From: Callaeas wilsoni
Lineage: Eukaryota > Chordata > Aves > Passeriformes > Callaeidae
DNA: 64,000 bases
Assembly (NCBI GenBank): GCA_013398955.1
Contig: VWPU01013673.1
Span: 1-64,000, forward strand
Direction: 5' to 3'
The position numbers and the translations under genes were made by a program. Below, in pieces: positions 37,321-49,700 of the stretch. Below the pieces are notes generated by a model, which worked only from the letters and a program-made list of their open reading frames with translations, was not told the origin of the DNA and made no database searches. Numbering within the stretch: the stretch's first letter is position 1; every line of letters starts with the position of its first letter.

Positions 37321-37654
37321 TCTTGTGGGAAATACTGCTTGTTACTCACTACTGCCCTTTTTCTTAGTTTCAAGAAAAGAAATATGGTGATGCCATTTCC
37401 CAAATAAAGATAAATAAAGCCCTGTCAGAGATATCATCAGCACAAGTAGTTCATCAAGTGTTTCCTGTGGGATAGAACATTGTTAAACTATTTTGGAGAA
37501 CTGAATTTTCTCATGTGAAGTCATTGCTTGGCAAGTCTTTGAATGGAAAATTATAAACAATCCCATGGACATAATTTTTGTTTACATTCCAACCTTTCTT
37601 TTTTTTAAATTTTTTTTTTCTGATAAAACTAACAGCAAATGAGCAAATTATTCT

Positions 37655-37899
37655 TCCCCATTATAGACTCGATATAAGGAAGAAATTTTTTACAGTAATG
37701 GTGGTGAAACACTGGAACATTATGTCCGTTGAGGTCGTAGAAATCTCATTCCTGGAAACCTTCAAGGTCAGGTTGAACAGAGCTCTGAGCAACTTGATCT
37801 ACTTGTAGATACTCCTGCTCATCGCTATGGAGTTGGACTAGATGACCTTTAAAGCCCTCTTCTCAACCCAAACTATTCTGATTGTACGGTCCTATGATT
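37655..37899 (+). mobile_element. CR1 LINE 3' fragment
   Basis: The end of the CR1 coding region and 3' UTR are visible: GGAAGAAATTTTTTACAG, GTGAAACACTGGAAC, TTCAAGGTCAGGTTG, then GGAGTTGGACTAGATGACCT and a tail ending CCTATGATT. This is the classic 3' end of an avian CR1, 5'-truncated. Confidence 0.9.
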
Positions 37900-38888
37900 A
37901 ACACTCTCACAGGTTATTTCTACCACGTCCTCATTTTTTTTCTCACTGGGAAAGGATTCTGCAATGTTAACGCAAAGTTTTCAGTGTTATTTCTTGTTTT
38001 GGGGACCAAAGCACAGTTCATTCAATCAAATACACTTTCTCAGCTACCAATTGTAGACAAATAAAAGGTTTCTTTTTTTGTGTGTTTGTCCTAGGAATGT
38101 AATACTCTAGTGGCAGCATGCACGTTTTAGCACAGAAATATACAGGGTATTTGCATCTTCAACAGCTAGTACACAATGAAAGCCTAACGTGCTCTGGCTA
38201 TGTGATGAGCAGTGCTGCCACCTCATGGTCAAATCAAAACCTGTCTTTTGACAGGTCTTTGTTTCAGTACTGCATTCTTCTATGCAATTCAACACAATAG
38301 AATAGAATATAGTCCCTATAATATAATGTAATATAATACTATATGTAGCCTTTTAAATATACGGACTATATTTCTTTATTTTCATTTTGTTAAGATATAA
38401 TGTTACTGATCAGTAGTTAAAAGCTTTTCCTTCGAGTTTGTACATTACCCATGGCAACATGTAGAGCTGCCTTTCAGTCTTAATTTTTCTTGATGATTTC
38501 TTGATTAGGAAGTGAAAAATTCCCTGATTATTAAGTTAAAGCCTTCATTTCTTTCTGTCCCAGTTGTCCCAAAAATCAAGTGGCAGAATAGCTGGTACAG
38601 AATGTTGTTATCTGACAATGCCTTTGGTATAGGAACATAGTGGTGAGAAGACACCATGATGAAGGCTCCACAGTTATCTAGAGAGACTTGAATTAACAGG
38701 ATTCTTCCCAGCTTCATTTGTAAAAACTTCTCAACCATTTAAGTATTGCCTGTCTTTGCAGCCTTCTGCGAGGTACAATTTTAGTATGTTTCAATCTAGC
38801 CAAGACCACTACATAGCAATGAACACTAAGCAGACTTCTGATGAAATCCTGCGTATGTAATATGCATAATTCTGATGTTTTAAAACAG

Positions 38889-38936
38889 GTTACTCAAACA
38901 TAAGTGAAGAGCGTTTTACAATGTCTCCTTGAGAGA
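38889..38936 (+). other. Candidate cryptic terminal exon of PDE1C (weak)
   Basis: TTTTAAAACAG is followed by 48 bases and then GAG|GTAAAA. If spliced from exon G in phase 1, it would add GYSNISEERFTMSP and a TGA. Mammalian PDE1C has short forms that end a few residues after SKKTD through an alternative last exon, so such an exon is expected somewhere downstream of G. The acceptor has a poor pyrimidine tract and there is no similarity to the mammalian short end. Recorded only as a candidate. Confidence 0.15.
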
Positions 38937-39978
38937 GGTAAAAAGGTAAATTTCAGATCATATAAATAATGATGCTATTTCTAATTCTATTTTGAAAGAT
39001 AAGCTGATCTCTCCATTATTGTCAGAAGCAAAAAATCAATTTCAGTTTGTAAGGCAAACACATTGTATTTCCCCTTGCTGCTTGATAGTGCTCTTGATGT
39101 TGTGTGTCATAATCCAGCAGCACAGGCAAATTGGAATGACAGTAGTCTAAGACTACTTACTAAAGACAGTTTCTTTCCTTTTCTCCCTTCTTTTTTATGG
39201 CATGTTACTTGAACTACATTAATGGCTTTGGCCTCAAGTTACAAATCAGAAAAACCTGTTAGCTTCCAGAAAAACTTACTTGAAACATGAAGACGTCTTG
39301 CCTTCCAAAAAGACATATTTCACTGTAATTTATCTCTGCTGAACAATTGTTGCATAGTATTGCAGTATAGGATAAGTGGGGAGTGGAATAGTTTCTGTGC
39401 TTTTTAAAATCCTTTTTGTGCTCTTTTGAAAAAACCAGTTTGTCTAATTTAGCAAGTGGCACCTGAGGCAAGCTGGAATTTGCATAGAAGAGTGCATTCT
39501 GAAGAAGGTTTTATGCAGTTTTAATAGCAGATGTACATGATCTTTGAAGCTAAGTGCAAAATACATTGTTAGTATCTAGACAGGGCAAACAGTACATCAC
39601 CATAGTATGCATGTTTGGTGCGAATATAGGGAATATGTAGAAAGGTACCTTTTATAATTTTGCAGATGATTTTGCAACTTGTCAGTTTTGTGTGTTTATA
39701 AGTCTTACAGAAAGCACCTGCACCTGGTTTTCCTTGGAGACTTTCATGTGTCTCTTTTTTAGCCTGCTTTTTATTATTCAGGCCATAGGAGCCTAGATAC
39801 GCAGTCTTTAGGATGCTGGATTGCTTTTTGATTCTACTTTACATGAAGTCACAGATATATGTGACAAGTTGAAAAATTCCATTTGTCCTGATTTAAGTGA
39901 ATATTTGGAATATTTAGGTGCATGGTGAAAAAAAATCATCACTGGAGGCAACTTAACTAGGGTTTTTTGAGTAGTTAC

Positions 39979-40356
39979 CTTTATGGGGAATATTTTTCCA
40001 TGTTATGTCTAGTCCTTTACATATACTTCTGCTCAGAGATGGCATATGGTTGCATTGTTCCTCAGGGATAACATTCACTGTCCTAGAAACATGGAGGAAT
40101 GTGTAACCTACACAGTGCATTGCAGAAATTCTTCCTTGATTTTGTACCATCAACTAATTTATTGCACCAGTCAGGGAATACAGCTGTGACATTGCTTCTA
40201 TTATAGTCCTTATCCCATTTAGGAAAATTTGCCTGTGTGATAATGTATAGAAATTTTCCACTTCAGCAAGAGGAGAGTCCTCCTTGCTCCCAACTGCAAG
40301 AATTATGTTCGATACAGTGACAATCAGACTTCTTATTCCTGATGCAACAATTAGTC
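39979..40356 (-). pseudogene. Exon-like open stretch on the minus strand, unidentified
   Basis: On the minus strand a good acceptor (TTTCTCTTTCAG, ending 40357) opens a 378-base stretch of exactly 126 codons, phase 1 in and phase 1 out, closed by donor AAAG|GTAACT (39978). The frame has a single stop (TAG, 40156-40154). The encoded sequence looks protein-like: a hydrophobic start (GLIVASGIRSLIVTVSNIIL), then SHRQIFLNGIRTIIEAMSQL, then a part with cysteines (MHCVGYTFLHVS ... EEQCNHMP ... SICKGLDITW). I do not recognise the family. It may be an exon of a decayed gene lying antisense in the PDE1C intron, or a chance open frame. See the companion at 40493-40601. Confidence 0.35.
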
Positions 40357-40492
40357 CTGAAAGAGAAACAAGATCATGTCTTCTCATGAGAAGAAGGAAG
40401 AATATGAAATGACTCCTCAAAAGACATTGGTGACATTTAAATTGCATCTTATTCCTTCCTCACAAAACAACTAGCTTCCAATTTGAGCATAC

Positions 40493-40601
40493 CAGCTACA
40501 GGAACCAGATAGGACTCATAAGGTGTCTCATCCCACCCCAAATGAGAAAGTAACATGCAGGTGCCCAGATATTCATGATCAAAAAGTGTAATCTTTATTA
40601 C
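40493..40601 (-). pseudogene. Second exon-like minus-strand segment upstream of the first
   Basis: An open stretch of about 36 codons ends at donor GCTG|GTATGC (40492) one base into a codon, the phase needed by the acceptor at 40357. Joined, the frame would run from LGWDETPYESYLVPVA into GLIVASG without a stop. The 5' side meets an in-frame TAA at about 40604-40602 and no good acceptor is visible there, so the segment is partial or decayed, or the match in phase is chance. No family recognised. Confidence 0.25.
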
Positions 40602-41189
40602 TTATAATCATTAATTGATCCATCACTAGGCAATTCATTCTTTTCTCTCCTTCTAAACCACTTCTTTCCTTTTCTTAACTTCAAAACCTGGTACTTGCAG
40701 GCAATAACAAATGTAGAAGAAAATTAACAAGTGTTATTTGTTGAAAAGTGTTGAGTCAGGCTAAAGTGTTTAGGAGTTTAAGTCTAATTCAAAACACATG
40801 ATTGTCAAAAACTGAAGAGACATTGAAAAAATCCAAACGAGAAGTTTTGCTTTGAAATGGTGTTTCACATTTTTATCCAGCATTAAGTAAATGGTAAACA
40901 TAAAAGTTTTGTTTTAGTTAGATGAAAAGCTCAGCTTGATCTTTTATTTTCTCTCTGTCCACTCCACTCCCCCCCAAAACCCCAATCTCCAACAGACATT
41001 TTGCCATGCGAGAAACACACCAATTCCTTGTGTCTGACCCAGAGCTAAGCATTATCCTAACTTTCTGTTTTAGTTACTCAGCCAAAGCAGCCCAATGCTT
41101 ATTGCAAAATTCTAACTCATGTATGTGGCTGAAAATTTTGTTTGCTTTGATTATCCTTCTTCCTGTGGAAGGTTGTATTTGATTTGCAT

Positions 41190-41717
41190 GGTTAGGTTTT
41201 GGTAGTGGGAAGGGCTGGAGGGGTGGCTTCTCTGACAACCTACTAGAAGCTTCCCTCATGTCTGACAGAGCCACTTCCAGCCAGCTCCAAGATGGACCCA
41301 CCTACCATGGCCAAGTCCATCAGCAGTGTATGAGAAATCCTCCCCACAAGGAAGAAGGAGCAGTAGAGACAATGTTTGAGGAACTGACTGTAACCCCCAT
41401 TCTCTGTCTTCCTGTGCCCTGTGGAGGAATAGGTAGAGAATCAGGAATAAAGTTAAGTCCAGGAAGGAGGAAGGGGTGGGAGAAAGGTGTTTTAAGATTT
41501 GGTTTTACTTCACATTAGCCTACCCCAATTTCATTAATAAATTTAATTATTTTTCCCATGTCAAGTATGTTTTACCTGTGTCAGTAATTGGTCAATGATC
41601 TCTCCCTGTCCTTATCTCAAAACATGATCCTTTCCTTATATATTCTCTCCCGATGTCCAGCTTAGGAGAGGAGTGATAGAGTAGCACCTGGTGTCTAGCC
41701 AAGGTCAACCCACCACA
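41190..41717 (+). mobile_element. Avian ERV solo LTR with internal deletion
   Basis: The block contains GGTTTTGGTAGTGGGAAGGG, CGGCTCCAAGACGGACC-like sequence (here CAGCTCCAAGATGGACCCAC), GTGTTTTAAGATTTGGTTTT and AATAAATTTAATTATTTTTC. It ends in GGTCAACCCACCACA at 41717. This series is typical of a high-copy avian LTR type that I know as longer, so the middle (around 41332) appears deleted. Orientation is inferred from the AATAAA (about 41538) lying in the right-hand part. The left edge is approximate and no target duplication was found. Confidence 0.7.
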
Positions 41718-43219
41718 CAGCTCATCCTCCTTGCTCCTTGAAAAGGACTGGGATTTTGTTTCCATCCACAATGGAACATCTCTTTATGAAAACAATGATG
41801 TAGCTTTTACCCCAAACATATGGAGAGGTTTGAATTATGTTTGATTATCAAATATAGAATAAGCTTTTCCACCTAATCTTCTAGGTGGCTTTACATAGTA
41901 TCTAATTTCTTCCATACATGCTTTATTCAGGAAACTCAGTCATCACTTGGTGTAACCAAACCTTTGCCAGTGTATTCATTATATTTTTATCTGCTTTTAT
42001 GTATTTCCATAATAAGCTTGTAGGCAAATAACATATATTAAACCAAAACTAATCTCTTTCATCACTGATGTTATCCTAGGTCAAGTGGAATGCAAACTGT
42101 CAAGCAAACATAAAACTCAACGTCAGTGTGAGAAGGACTAGAAATTGTTTGGCTTCATGGATGATTTAGGCACAATTATGTGCCAAAGCTCCAAAACCAG
42201 GATACCTTCAATATGCTAATGCTATTTCTCCTCATAGAAAAATTAATGTTATGCACTTAGGTCGTGTGCTAAATTGGAGTAATGTTATTTAAATTCACTT
42301 ACTAAACAAGTATTCAAAACCTTTTCCCAAGAGCATTTATTCTTGTTTTTCCTTGCTTTAAAGAGAATGCAAGCACCTTCAAATAGCATTTTGTTTTCTT
42401 TGAAAAAAAAAATCACTCCAAAATTTCTCATCCGTTAGACATACCGATAACAGAGATGAATTAACTTATGATGCATATTTCTTCTTTATTTTATTGATCT
42501 TCTGAACTTTGCTTCTTAGGCCTCATATGTCTCTGGTGCAATGGAAGAAAGAAAATACCATAACTATACAGAATTTATTTCTTCATGGTCTTAATTATCT
42601 TTGAAAAGGCTTTCAAATGGCTTTAGTAGGAGACAGGATCGTCCAGTGCTGAGAACTGAGTACTTAGATTTGAACACCTTCGTTTTATTTTGAGCACTTG
42701 GAATAGCTTCAATGGTGCTTTTCAGGTGGAAAAGCTGCAGATTATGTCTGAGCCCACTTTAGCACTCAGGGTGACAAGAAATACCCAGGTTTTGAGGAAA
42801 AAGCTTACAAAATTAAAAGGTCACTCCTTTACATCCTGTAAGATGCTGAGTGAATCCACAAAGGAATTTAAAAGGAATTAAAAGTGGCAGATTTGGTGAT
42901 CTGTCTCAGCAACTGCAAATACCTCTGTCATTTGTAGTGGGAAAGACTGGATTATAGATTATGCAAGATGCAATTACTCAGACTATTATTTCACCTCATT
43001 GTGCACTGCATCAGTAGTAATTGTTTTATGATATTAAAGGCCATACAAGAATTTGCAATTTCTTTTGTCATTTCACTCAGTGCTTAGATGGAGTTAGGTT
43101 CTGGGGGAGGAGCAGAGCTTGCAATAAATAATTTCATTTTGAAAAACCTATGCTTTTAATTAGTAAGGGTAGAAGCTACTTTCAAACACCATGTCAGCTT
43201 TGCTATGAACACTTGAACA

Positions 43220-43290
43220 TCCTTCCTGAGTTAGACCAAAAGTCCCTTTAGCTCTCCATCATCTGCATGACAACATTTCACAGCAGAGAT
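43220..43290 (-). mobile_element. Possible ancient CR1-like remnant
   Basis: CCTGAGTTAGACCAAAAGTC, then CCTTTAGCTCTCCATCATCT, resembles the GGTCAGACCAAAGGTCCATC-type 3' region of old amniote CR1/L3-like elements. Short and diverged; orientation uncertain. Confidence 0.3.
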
Positions 43291-44196
43291 CTTAATGAAC
43301 AAAAACCAAAATCAGAGCATCAGAAAACCCCACTACAGTTTTCTGTGTTCCAGAGGGCCGACGCAGAGGTCAAATCTCTGACTTGAATATACTCTGATGG
43401 ATTTTTCTTCCATTACTTTGCCTAATTGTCTTTGGAGCCCTGGTACTTTTGTGTACTGGGCACTGATGCAACACAATTCAAAATTTACTTAGGCATTATG
43501 TGATAAATCATATCTTTTTTTCTTCTCAGATTTACTCTTTGATAAGTTTGTTTGGTAATTCCCTTCTTGGATTGTGAGAAAGAGTGAGTAATTGTTCCCT
43601 TTCACATTCTTGGTGCCACTAATAATTTCATTTACTTTTTATTAGACTCTACCTGGAACTCTGTTTCTAGGCTAAAGAGTCATAGCACGTGAACTTTGTG
43701 TATTGAACTTTCCTTTAAGTGTAACCCTTTGCTATCTGCTATGTCAGCCTGTAACACTGACAGTCTGTGTTACACATACGTTTATTGCAATGTGACAAGA
43801 GAATCTGAGTTTAATAAAAATGAGATAACCTCTCACTTTTTTCCCCTATATTTTCAATAGTATAGTCATGGATAATTCTGCTGTCATCTTGTGCTTCCTT
43901 CAGAATTAAGTCCAGTTATAATGATTCAGAAATTTGAACAGAGAAAAAAAGGACCATGCAAGAACCTCACAAACACTTTCACTCACAGGGATTCAAGCAG
44001 GCTAACTAGTTTGTGAAAAAACTGCCAAAACCCCTACCCACAGAATCCTTAATCCACATCACACTGTCCTGCAGTCTGCATTCAGCATTTTTTTTTAATA
44101 GGAGAGAAAATAAGTTTTTCTTTTAAATGCAATTTGAAAACCATAGGGTTTGGTCTTGTCCTGATAGCCTGGCCTGGCACTGGATGCCATTGGGAG

Positions 44197-44201
44197 GTGT
44201 C
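44197..44201. repeat. Left target-site duplication GTGTC
   Basis: Exact 5-bp match to 45526-45530; the two copies bracket the solo LTR exactly at TG and CA. Confidence 0.92.
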
Positions 44202-45525
44202 TGTCTTGGTTTAAAAGACAGGCGTCTGCCAAGGAAGGCTGGGAACCTTCCCGGAATGGAAAATGTGACCCCTTCCCTCCAAATTACTATAACTTTGAAA
44301 TTATGGTGCTTTCAGGCAAAGATATTGGAAAAGGAATAACAGTTCTTTACTTTTATTTATTTACATATATATATATATATAAACAAGGCAGACAAACAAC
44401 AACAATGGCAGCAACATCAGACAAAAAACCCAGAAACCCACTAACAGCCTTCTCTCGGCCGCAGGCGCTTTCCCCTTTGGTGTAGTTACGGTCACAGCCG
44501 GCAGGGGCGCTGTTGGCTCCCAGCTGGCAGGGCAGGTGCCATGATTCCCCCACGGCTGCAGGGGGCGCTGTGAAGCGAACTCAGCCATCTCTCCACATGG
44601 CAATGGAGGCTCGGGTGGCAAGACAAAAGGAAAAGGAGTTCCCCTTGCGGAACTTACAGGGACCAGCCAATCTCAGTGCCTCTCTGGGTGGTGGGCTGGA
44701 CTGTAGCAGGGACCTTGGAACAGTAGATTGGAACAGCAGAGACAAGCACACCCCAGGTGGCAGACAAAGTGTAGCAAGAACCCTGAAGCCATGGCCGGAG
44801 CAGTGGGGATCTGGGTGGACAAGGGGTGTTGAGTTAAAGTGTAGGAAAAAACCCCAAAGCAGTGGCAGAAAACAGCAGGGGCTGGGCAGCCCTGGGAGGA
44901 AAGAGAAGGTGGTGGGATGGTCTTGTTTCTGGTTTTCCCCTGGCTCTCACATTTCTCACATGCTGTCCTGGGGATGCCCGCAGCAGCCAGACTCCTGCAA
45001 GCAGCCAGGAGGTTCTCCCTCCAGAGAGGGCGACGGGGTCAATGTTCCAAGCTTCCCCTGAGGTACCCAAGCAGACAGTGAGGATCCCTCCCAGTGAGGT
45101 CAGGTGTTGAAAAGGTCCCAGTTCAATGACCACTCTTTGTAGCAGAGGCTCACCCACAGTAAAGAGAAGCAGTGAAAGACAAAACTCTGCAGCAGCAGCA
45201 GTCCGGCACCAAAAGCACAGCCGTCTGCCCTCCAATCCCCCAGACAGAGAAAGAGAGAGAGGGCTGACCCTAGCTGCTGACCCCCAGCCAAGGCTCGCAG
45301 TATCTCTGCGCTTCCCAGGAGCACAGAGCTTCCACCTAGCCATCATGCTCATTCCTCCAACTGCAGCAAAATTGCAGCAAGTTGCATCCCTTCCCCCCTC
45401 CTCCCCATCCTGGCCATATCTTTTGTCTCTTAAGTACCCGTCATTCCCATCTCTTAGGCAACAAATGGAAGAAGTCCCTGAGAAAAAGAAAAAAAAACAA
45501 AAAAGAAAAATCCTAAGTTTCAACA
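44202..45525 (+). mobile_element. Solo LTR (TGTCTTGGTTT family), 1324 bp, with perfect 5-bp TSD
   Basis: Begins TGTCTTGGTTTAAAAGACAG and ends AAGTTTCAACA. It is flanked by GTGTC on both sides (44197-44201 and 45526-45530), a perfect 5-bp target duplication that fixes both ends. The same family occurs at 56868-58003. The element is GC-rich in its middle third, contains a (TA)n run at 44363-44382 and ends in an A-rich stretch. No viral genes lie inside; the 229-codon open stretch on its minus strand (45523-44834) is a by-product of base composition. Formed by recombination between the two LTRs of a former provirus. Confidence 0.92.
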
Positions 45526-45530
45526 GTGTC
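45526..45530. repeat. Right target-site duplication GTGTC
   Basis: Partner of 44197-44201. Confidence 0.92.
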
Positions 45531-45796
45531 CTAAGGCCTCTCTGAGCAGCACTGTGTTTTTGGCAGCTGGAGAGGAAGGGGTGGAGGTAAAGGGCAGAGA
45601 TTTATCTGGAGCAGCAGAGCTGGCCGCCATCAGAGGCAGTGATGGGAGAGGTCAGCACTCCTCTTCCACTTGGTGCAAACAGCATCACGTCTCTGATTTA
45701 TGCTTGGTGAGGAGCAGTAGTCAATACAGAACAGATGTTATGCTAAACTCTCACCTCAGTCTAAATGCTTCTGAGTGTCCTCCAACTGTGTTGAGA

Positions 45797-45846
45797 GAGC
45801 AGATTTTGAAAGTTTGATCTGGAGCAGATTTTGAAAGTTTGAGTTA
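45797..45846. repeat. 25-bp tandem duplication
   Basis: GAGCAGATTTTGAAAGTTTG plus five bases is repeated directly once (45797 and 45822). A slippage product in intron. Confidence 0.9.
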
Positions 45847-46612
45847 GACAGGGAGAATAAATGCCAGCTGTTAAAATGAACAGCTCTTCTAAGACTTTGG
45901 ACTCCAAAATATCACTGAAAGAGATTAATTACTGTGCAAAACTGACAGTCAGTTTCCTTGCTGTATGGGTATACTTATACGCTTAGTAATTCTGTGTGAA
46001 ATGAAAGATGAACCACAGTGGATTTCCATTTGAGTATGTCAGTGTCTATAAATATATAGCTTCATAGTCCAGCAGGCAAAAGTTAAAAATGCCTTGCTAT
46101 AAACTAGAAACTGATAGCAGAAATGGACTCACAGTGGGTGTTGGTATCACAACACAGAAAAGTTGTAGAAGTCACTGGCATTTATATTAATGATCAAAGT
46201 GAAAGCCAGTACTCAAACTTGACAAACAATGTAAGTTCATCAGAGACACTGAAGGACTGAGATGTGTATTCAGGCAAGGCTATTTCAGAAAATGATATTC
46301 AATATATGCTAAGTGGACTACTTAAAGTCTTAGGTGTTCAGAGCATTGCATATTCATTCTTTTTCCTCTTTCGATTACCTCTGTTGATATGTGTTAGTAT
46401 TTGCACTAGAACTATTGCATTTAAATGAGAAAGAGGCTGAATCACATCCACAGCTAGGGTAGTTGAAGGGAAGTTCTATTATATCCAATGGGAAATTTGG
46501 CTAGGAAACCAAAACATCTGCTCCACCAAGCAGAAAAACAATTCAAAGCAAGTTCTATGCTGGTATGTTCTTACTGGAGCTGATGATGTAGCTAACAGAA
46601 GTAAAAAGCTGT

Positions 46613-46785
46613 CACAGAATCATAGGAAGTTAAGGGGTTGGAATGGACCTTAAAGATCATCTAGTCCTCAATCTACCCTGCCATGGACAGGGACACCTAC
46701 CACTAGACCAGGTTGCTCAAGGCCTTAGCCAACCTGGCTTTGAACACTGCCAGGTTTGGGACATCCACAGCCTTTCTGGGTTGAC
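46613..46785 (-). mobile_element. CR1 LINE 3' fragment, antisense
   Basis: In the + orientation it starts CACAGAATCATAGGAAGTTA, the reverse of a CR1 tail. It continues through GGTTGGAATGGACCTTAAAG, CAGGGACACCTACCACTAGA and GTTGCTCAAGGCCTTAGCCA, the conserved CR1 3' region. Truncated at about 46785. Confidence 0.92.
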
Positions 46786-49700
46786 TCAGTTCGCCGCAGG
46801 GAACTTCCAGAGAAAACTTTGCGTTTTCCCTTGCTTCATTAGTGGGAATGGGAGGGGTTAAAGTTCTTGTAAGTGTAGGTGGCATAGGAAGAGAAGCTCT
46901 GAGCTCTGTTTCAGATCCTTGGTGTGATTCAGCAAATCCTTTAAAAAGTTCAGAAATACTTACTGCTCAAATAATGTCATTTAAGTCCACATGCCCCAAA
47001 TGATTGTCCTTCCTTCTGGGTCATCTTTTCTCTTAAAAATGTAGCTAATTATATGTGTCACAGGATTGTTATGATCCTGTTAATGACAGTAAATCAGGCT
47101 GAATGTTTTAGTTGGGAAACATCGTGGAAGTGTAGTACTGTTGTTAAGGCTGTTAGTACTGCCTATTGTAGATTATGCTGGAAATGTGACAACTCAGTCT
47201 AAATAAATCAAATAAAATTCTGAAAGCCTAATTCTTTAAGACAGTGTCTTAGAATTGCATCAGTGAGCAAGATTTTGTAGTAGCAATTTACAGGGGACCA
47301 TCCTGAAAGGAAAGGTTCCCCTGCTATCTGCATGGTAGAAGATACCAACTCACTAGTAGATCTGTGCAGCCGCTGTATACATTCATCACAGACAATGCAA
47401 TCCAGCAGCAAAGATCTTTTTTTTGCCAGTCATTTTTCTCCTTTGCCCAGATACCATTAAAAAAAAAAGGCAATATATTTATTGAATGCAAAAGAAATTG
47501 GTTTCCTGAAAGGGACCAAAAGATGTTTTGATGCAATAATGTCTTCCAAGGTATTCCCAGCCCTACAGGTAAATTCATCTCTCCTTGGGCTGAATCTCCT
47601 TGGTTGAGAGAGTCTTTCAAATGTGCTTTCAAACTGCTGATATAAGCATTGTCAGAAAAACAGTAGCTAAACAGGGTGCCAGGTGTACTCAGGTAACCAG
47701 TTAGAACAGCCAAGATAGAGTAAAATAGTCAAGTTCCTGTTTGAAGTTTCCAGAGGATTTCTAGAGATGGTTATGAGACGAATTGGATAGACTGTCCTCT
47801 TTCATTAGAAACTGTCCATTTTCACTAGAAATAACAAAAAAGTTTTCTTGTCTATACTTCTTTCTCAAAGAGATCTGTTTATTGTGAAGATGCACTTGTA
47901 GTATAACTACATAGAAAACAGTTATGTTTGTACATTCAGGGTAATATTAGTCAAATATAGCCTAATTATGAGGCCAAGGGATTATAAATATTTGACAGAG
48001 GAGTCAAGCAGATTGTAAAATGCACATATTTTGTTATATGTTTGATGCCTCTCCATACTTAAGGCTGTGTTTTTCACTGAAAGCTCAATGGGAGAAAAGA
48101 GCTTTTAAAATGTAGTGTTCTTTTGTGTTTGGAGCATTTTCTTCTCTTCATTTCAAACCACATGTACAACATTCTTGCCTTCATAAGCAAAAAGGTACTG
48201 GAAAAGCTGTTGATCAAAGATGATCAGAGAGCACTACAGCAAAAAAACCTATTAAAATCTCTTGATCTAAGCATGTTATATGATCTTCTTGATGCCTAAA
48301 TTTGAATTCCAGTTGGATTAGTCTGATCATAATAGATTTCAATTAGTTTAGGACAATGATATTTCCAGTTGAGCCTGTAAGAGGCATTGCCTTGGTGTAC
48401 CTCACCTTGCACCCTTTCAACAGTTAAGCAAAGCTTCACTGCTTGCAGACAATGAGGCTGTCTAAACTGATACCCTTATTTTACTTTCCCAGATTACCTA
48501 CCCCTTGGACAAAGTGGAGAAAGGCAGCATTTGACACATTTTTTTTTCCCCCCCAGATACGGAAGAGTAAAAATATATTTAAAAAGAGACTGCATATCTT
48601 TTTCATCATTTTATCTGACCTTCTTCATTCCTGTTCTCCTGCTCCTGAAAAGACCAGTTTCTGGGAAAGGCATTAAACAACTTTCGAAACACTCCTCCTC
48701 TCACTGGCTACGTCACAGCTAAGGACTCTCGGTTCAAGGGTGGGGGCCTTGTTTTTTTGGTTAATTTTGTTTGTTTGTTCATGTATGTATGTTTTTTATT
48801 GTTTTTTTTGGGAATTTTTTTGTGTCAAATTGTGATTACATGATGCATTTGGTTCCATTTTTCTGGACAGGTCAAGCAAATAGAAGAAAGTATTCTTCAA
48901 AAGCTGGTTTTGCCCTTTGCTATGCCTCAGCTCGTGAAACCAACACTAGGATGATGCAAAAGAATATATCAGAAAAAAAACCCCAAACCAAAAATTCCTT
49001 GATAATAATTCACTTTTACTCGTTCTTTTTACTGAAAGCCTTTTCCAGTGGCTAGTAGACAGAATTTGACATCAGTTTTATTCCTGTAGAAGATTTTGTT
49101 AATAAGAACAGTGAATTTGTAGAGCCATTTGACTATTTCTTGGGATTTGATATCTTTTGCAGGTAATACAATGATAGAAAAATATTTTTCTTTCTAAACA
49201 GCAGTCAGACTCACTCAACCCTTGATTTTGTTCTTTTTTGGCAGTTAGGAAAGGAATAACCAATGAAAGCAATATTCTCTTTGGGCAAATTTTTTTGTCA
49301 GACTCTGAGAACATGTATTAATGTATTGCATGATGTGCCTGCTTAACTTGATATTGCAGAAAATTATCTATTTCCCACATTTTTTCATGGCCCACTAGTA
49401 ATAGCTGTTTGCCTGACCTGAAGATCTAGGAGGAGAGGGGCATCAGGCAATCGCACAGATCAGTTCTTAGTTTCATCTCAGTTTGCTCTTTCATCAGTGA
49501 CTGAATGGACAGGCCAATGAAAAGGAAAAGGATTGTTGGATAAGCATAGACAGAAAAAACCAAAACAAGAATGTATGAGGAACATCAAGCACGTATGTCT
49601 TTCTGGCTTGGGATCTTCATAGGAATCCACCTAATTGTAAGCAATTTTTCCTGTTTATGTGGAAGTCAAGACATATACCTATACATACAACTATTTTTGT

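Noticed and set aside
44834..45523. Longest open frame in the window (229 codons, minus strand)
   Set aside because: It lies entirely inside the solo LTR 44202-45525, runs through its A/T-rich end and GC-rich core, and has no protein family features. Open by base composition.
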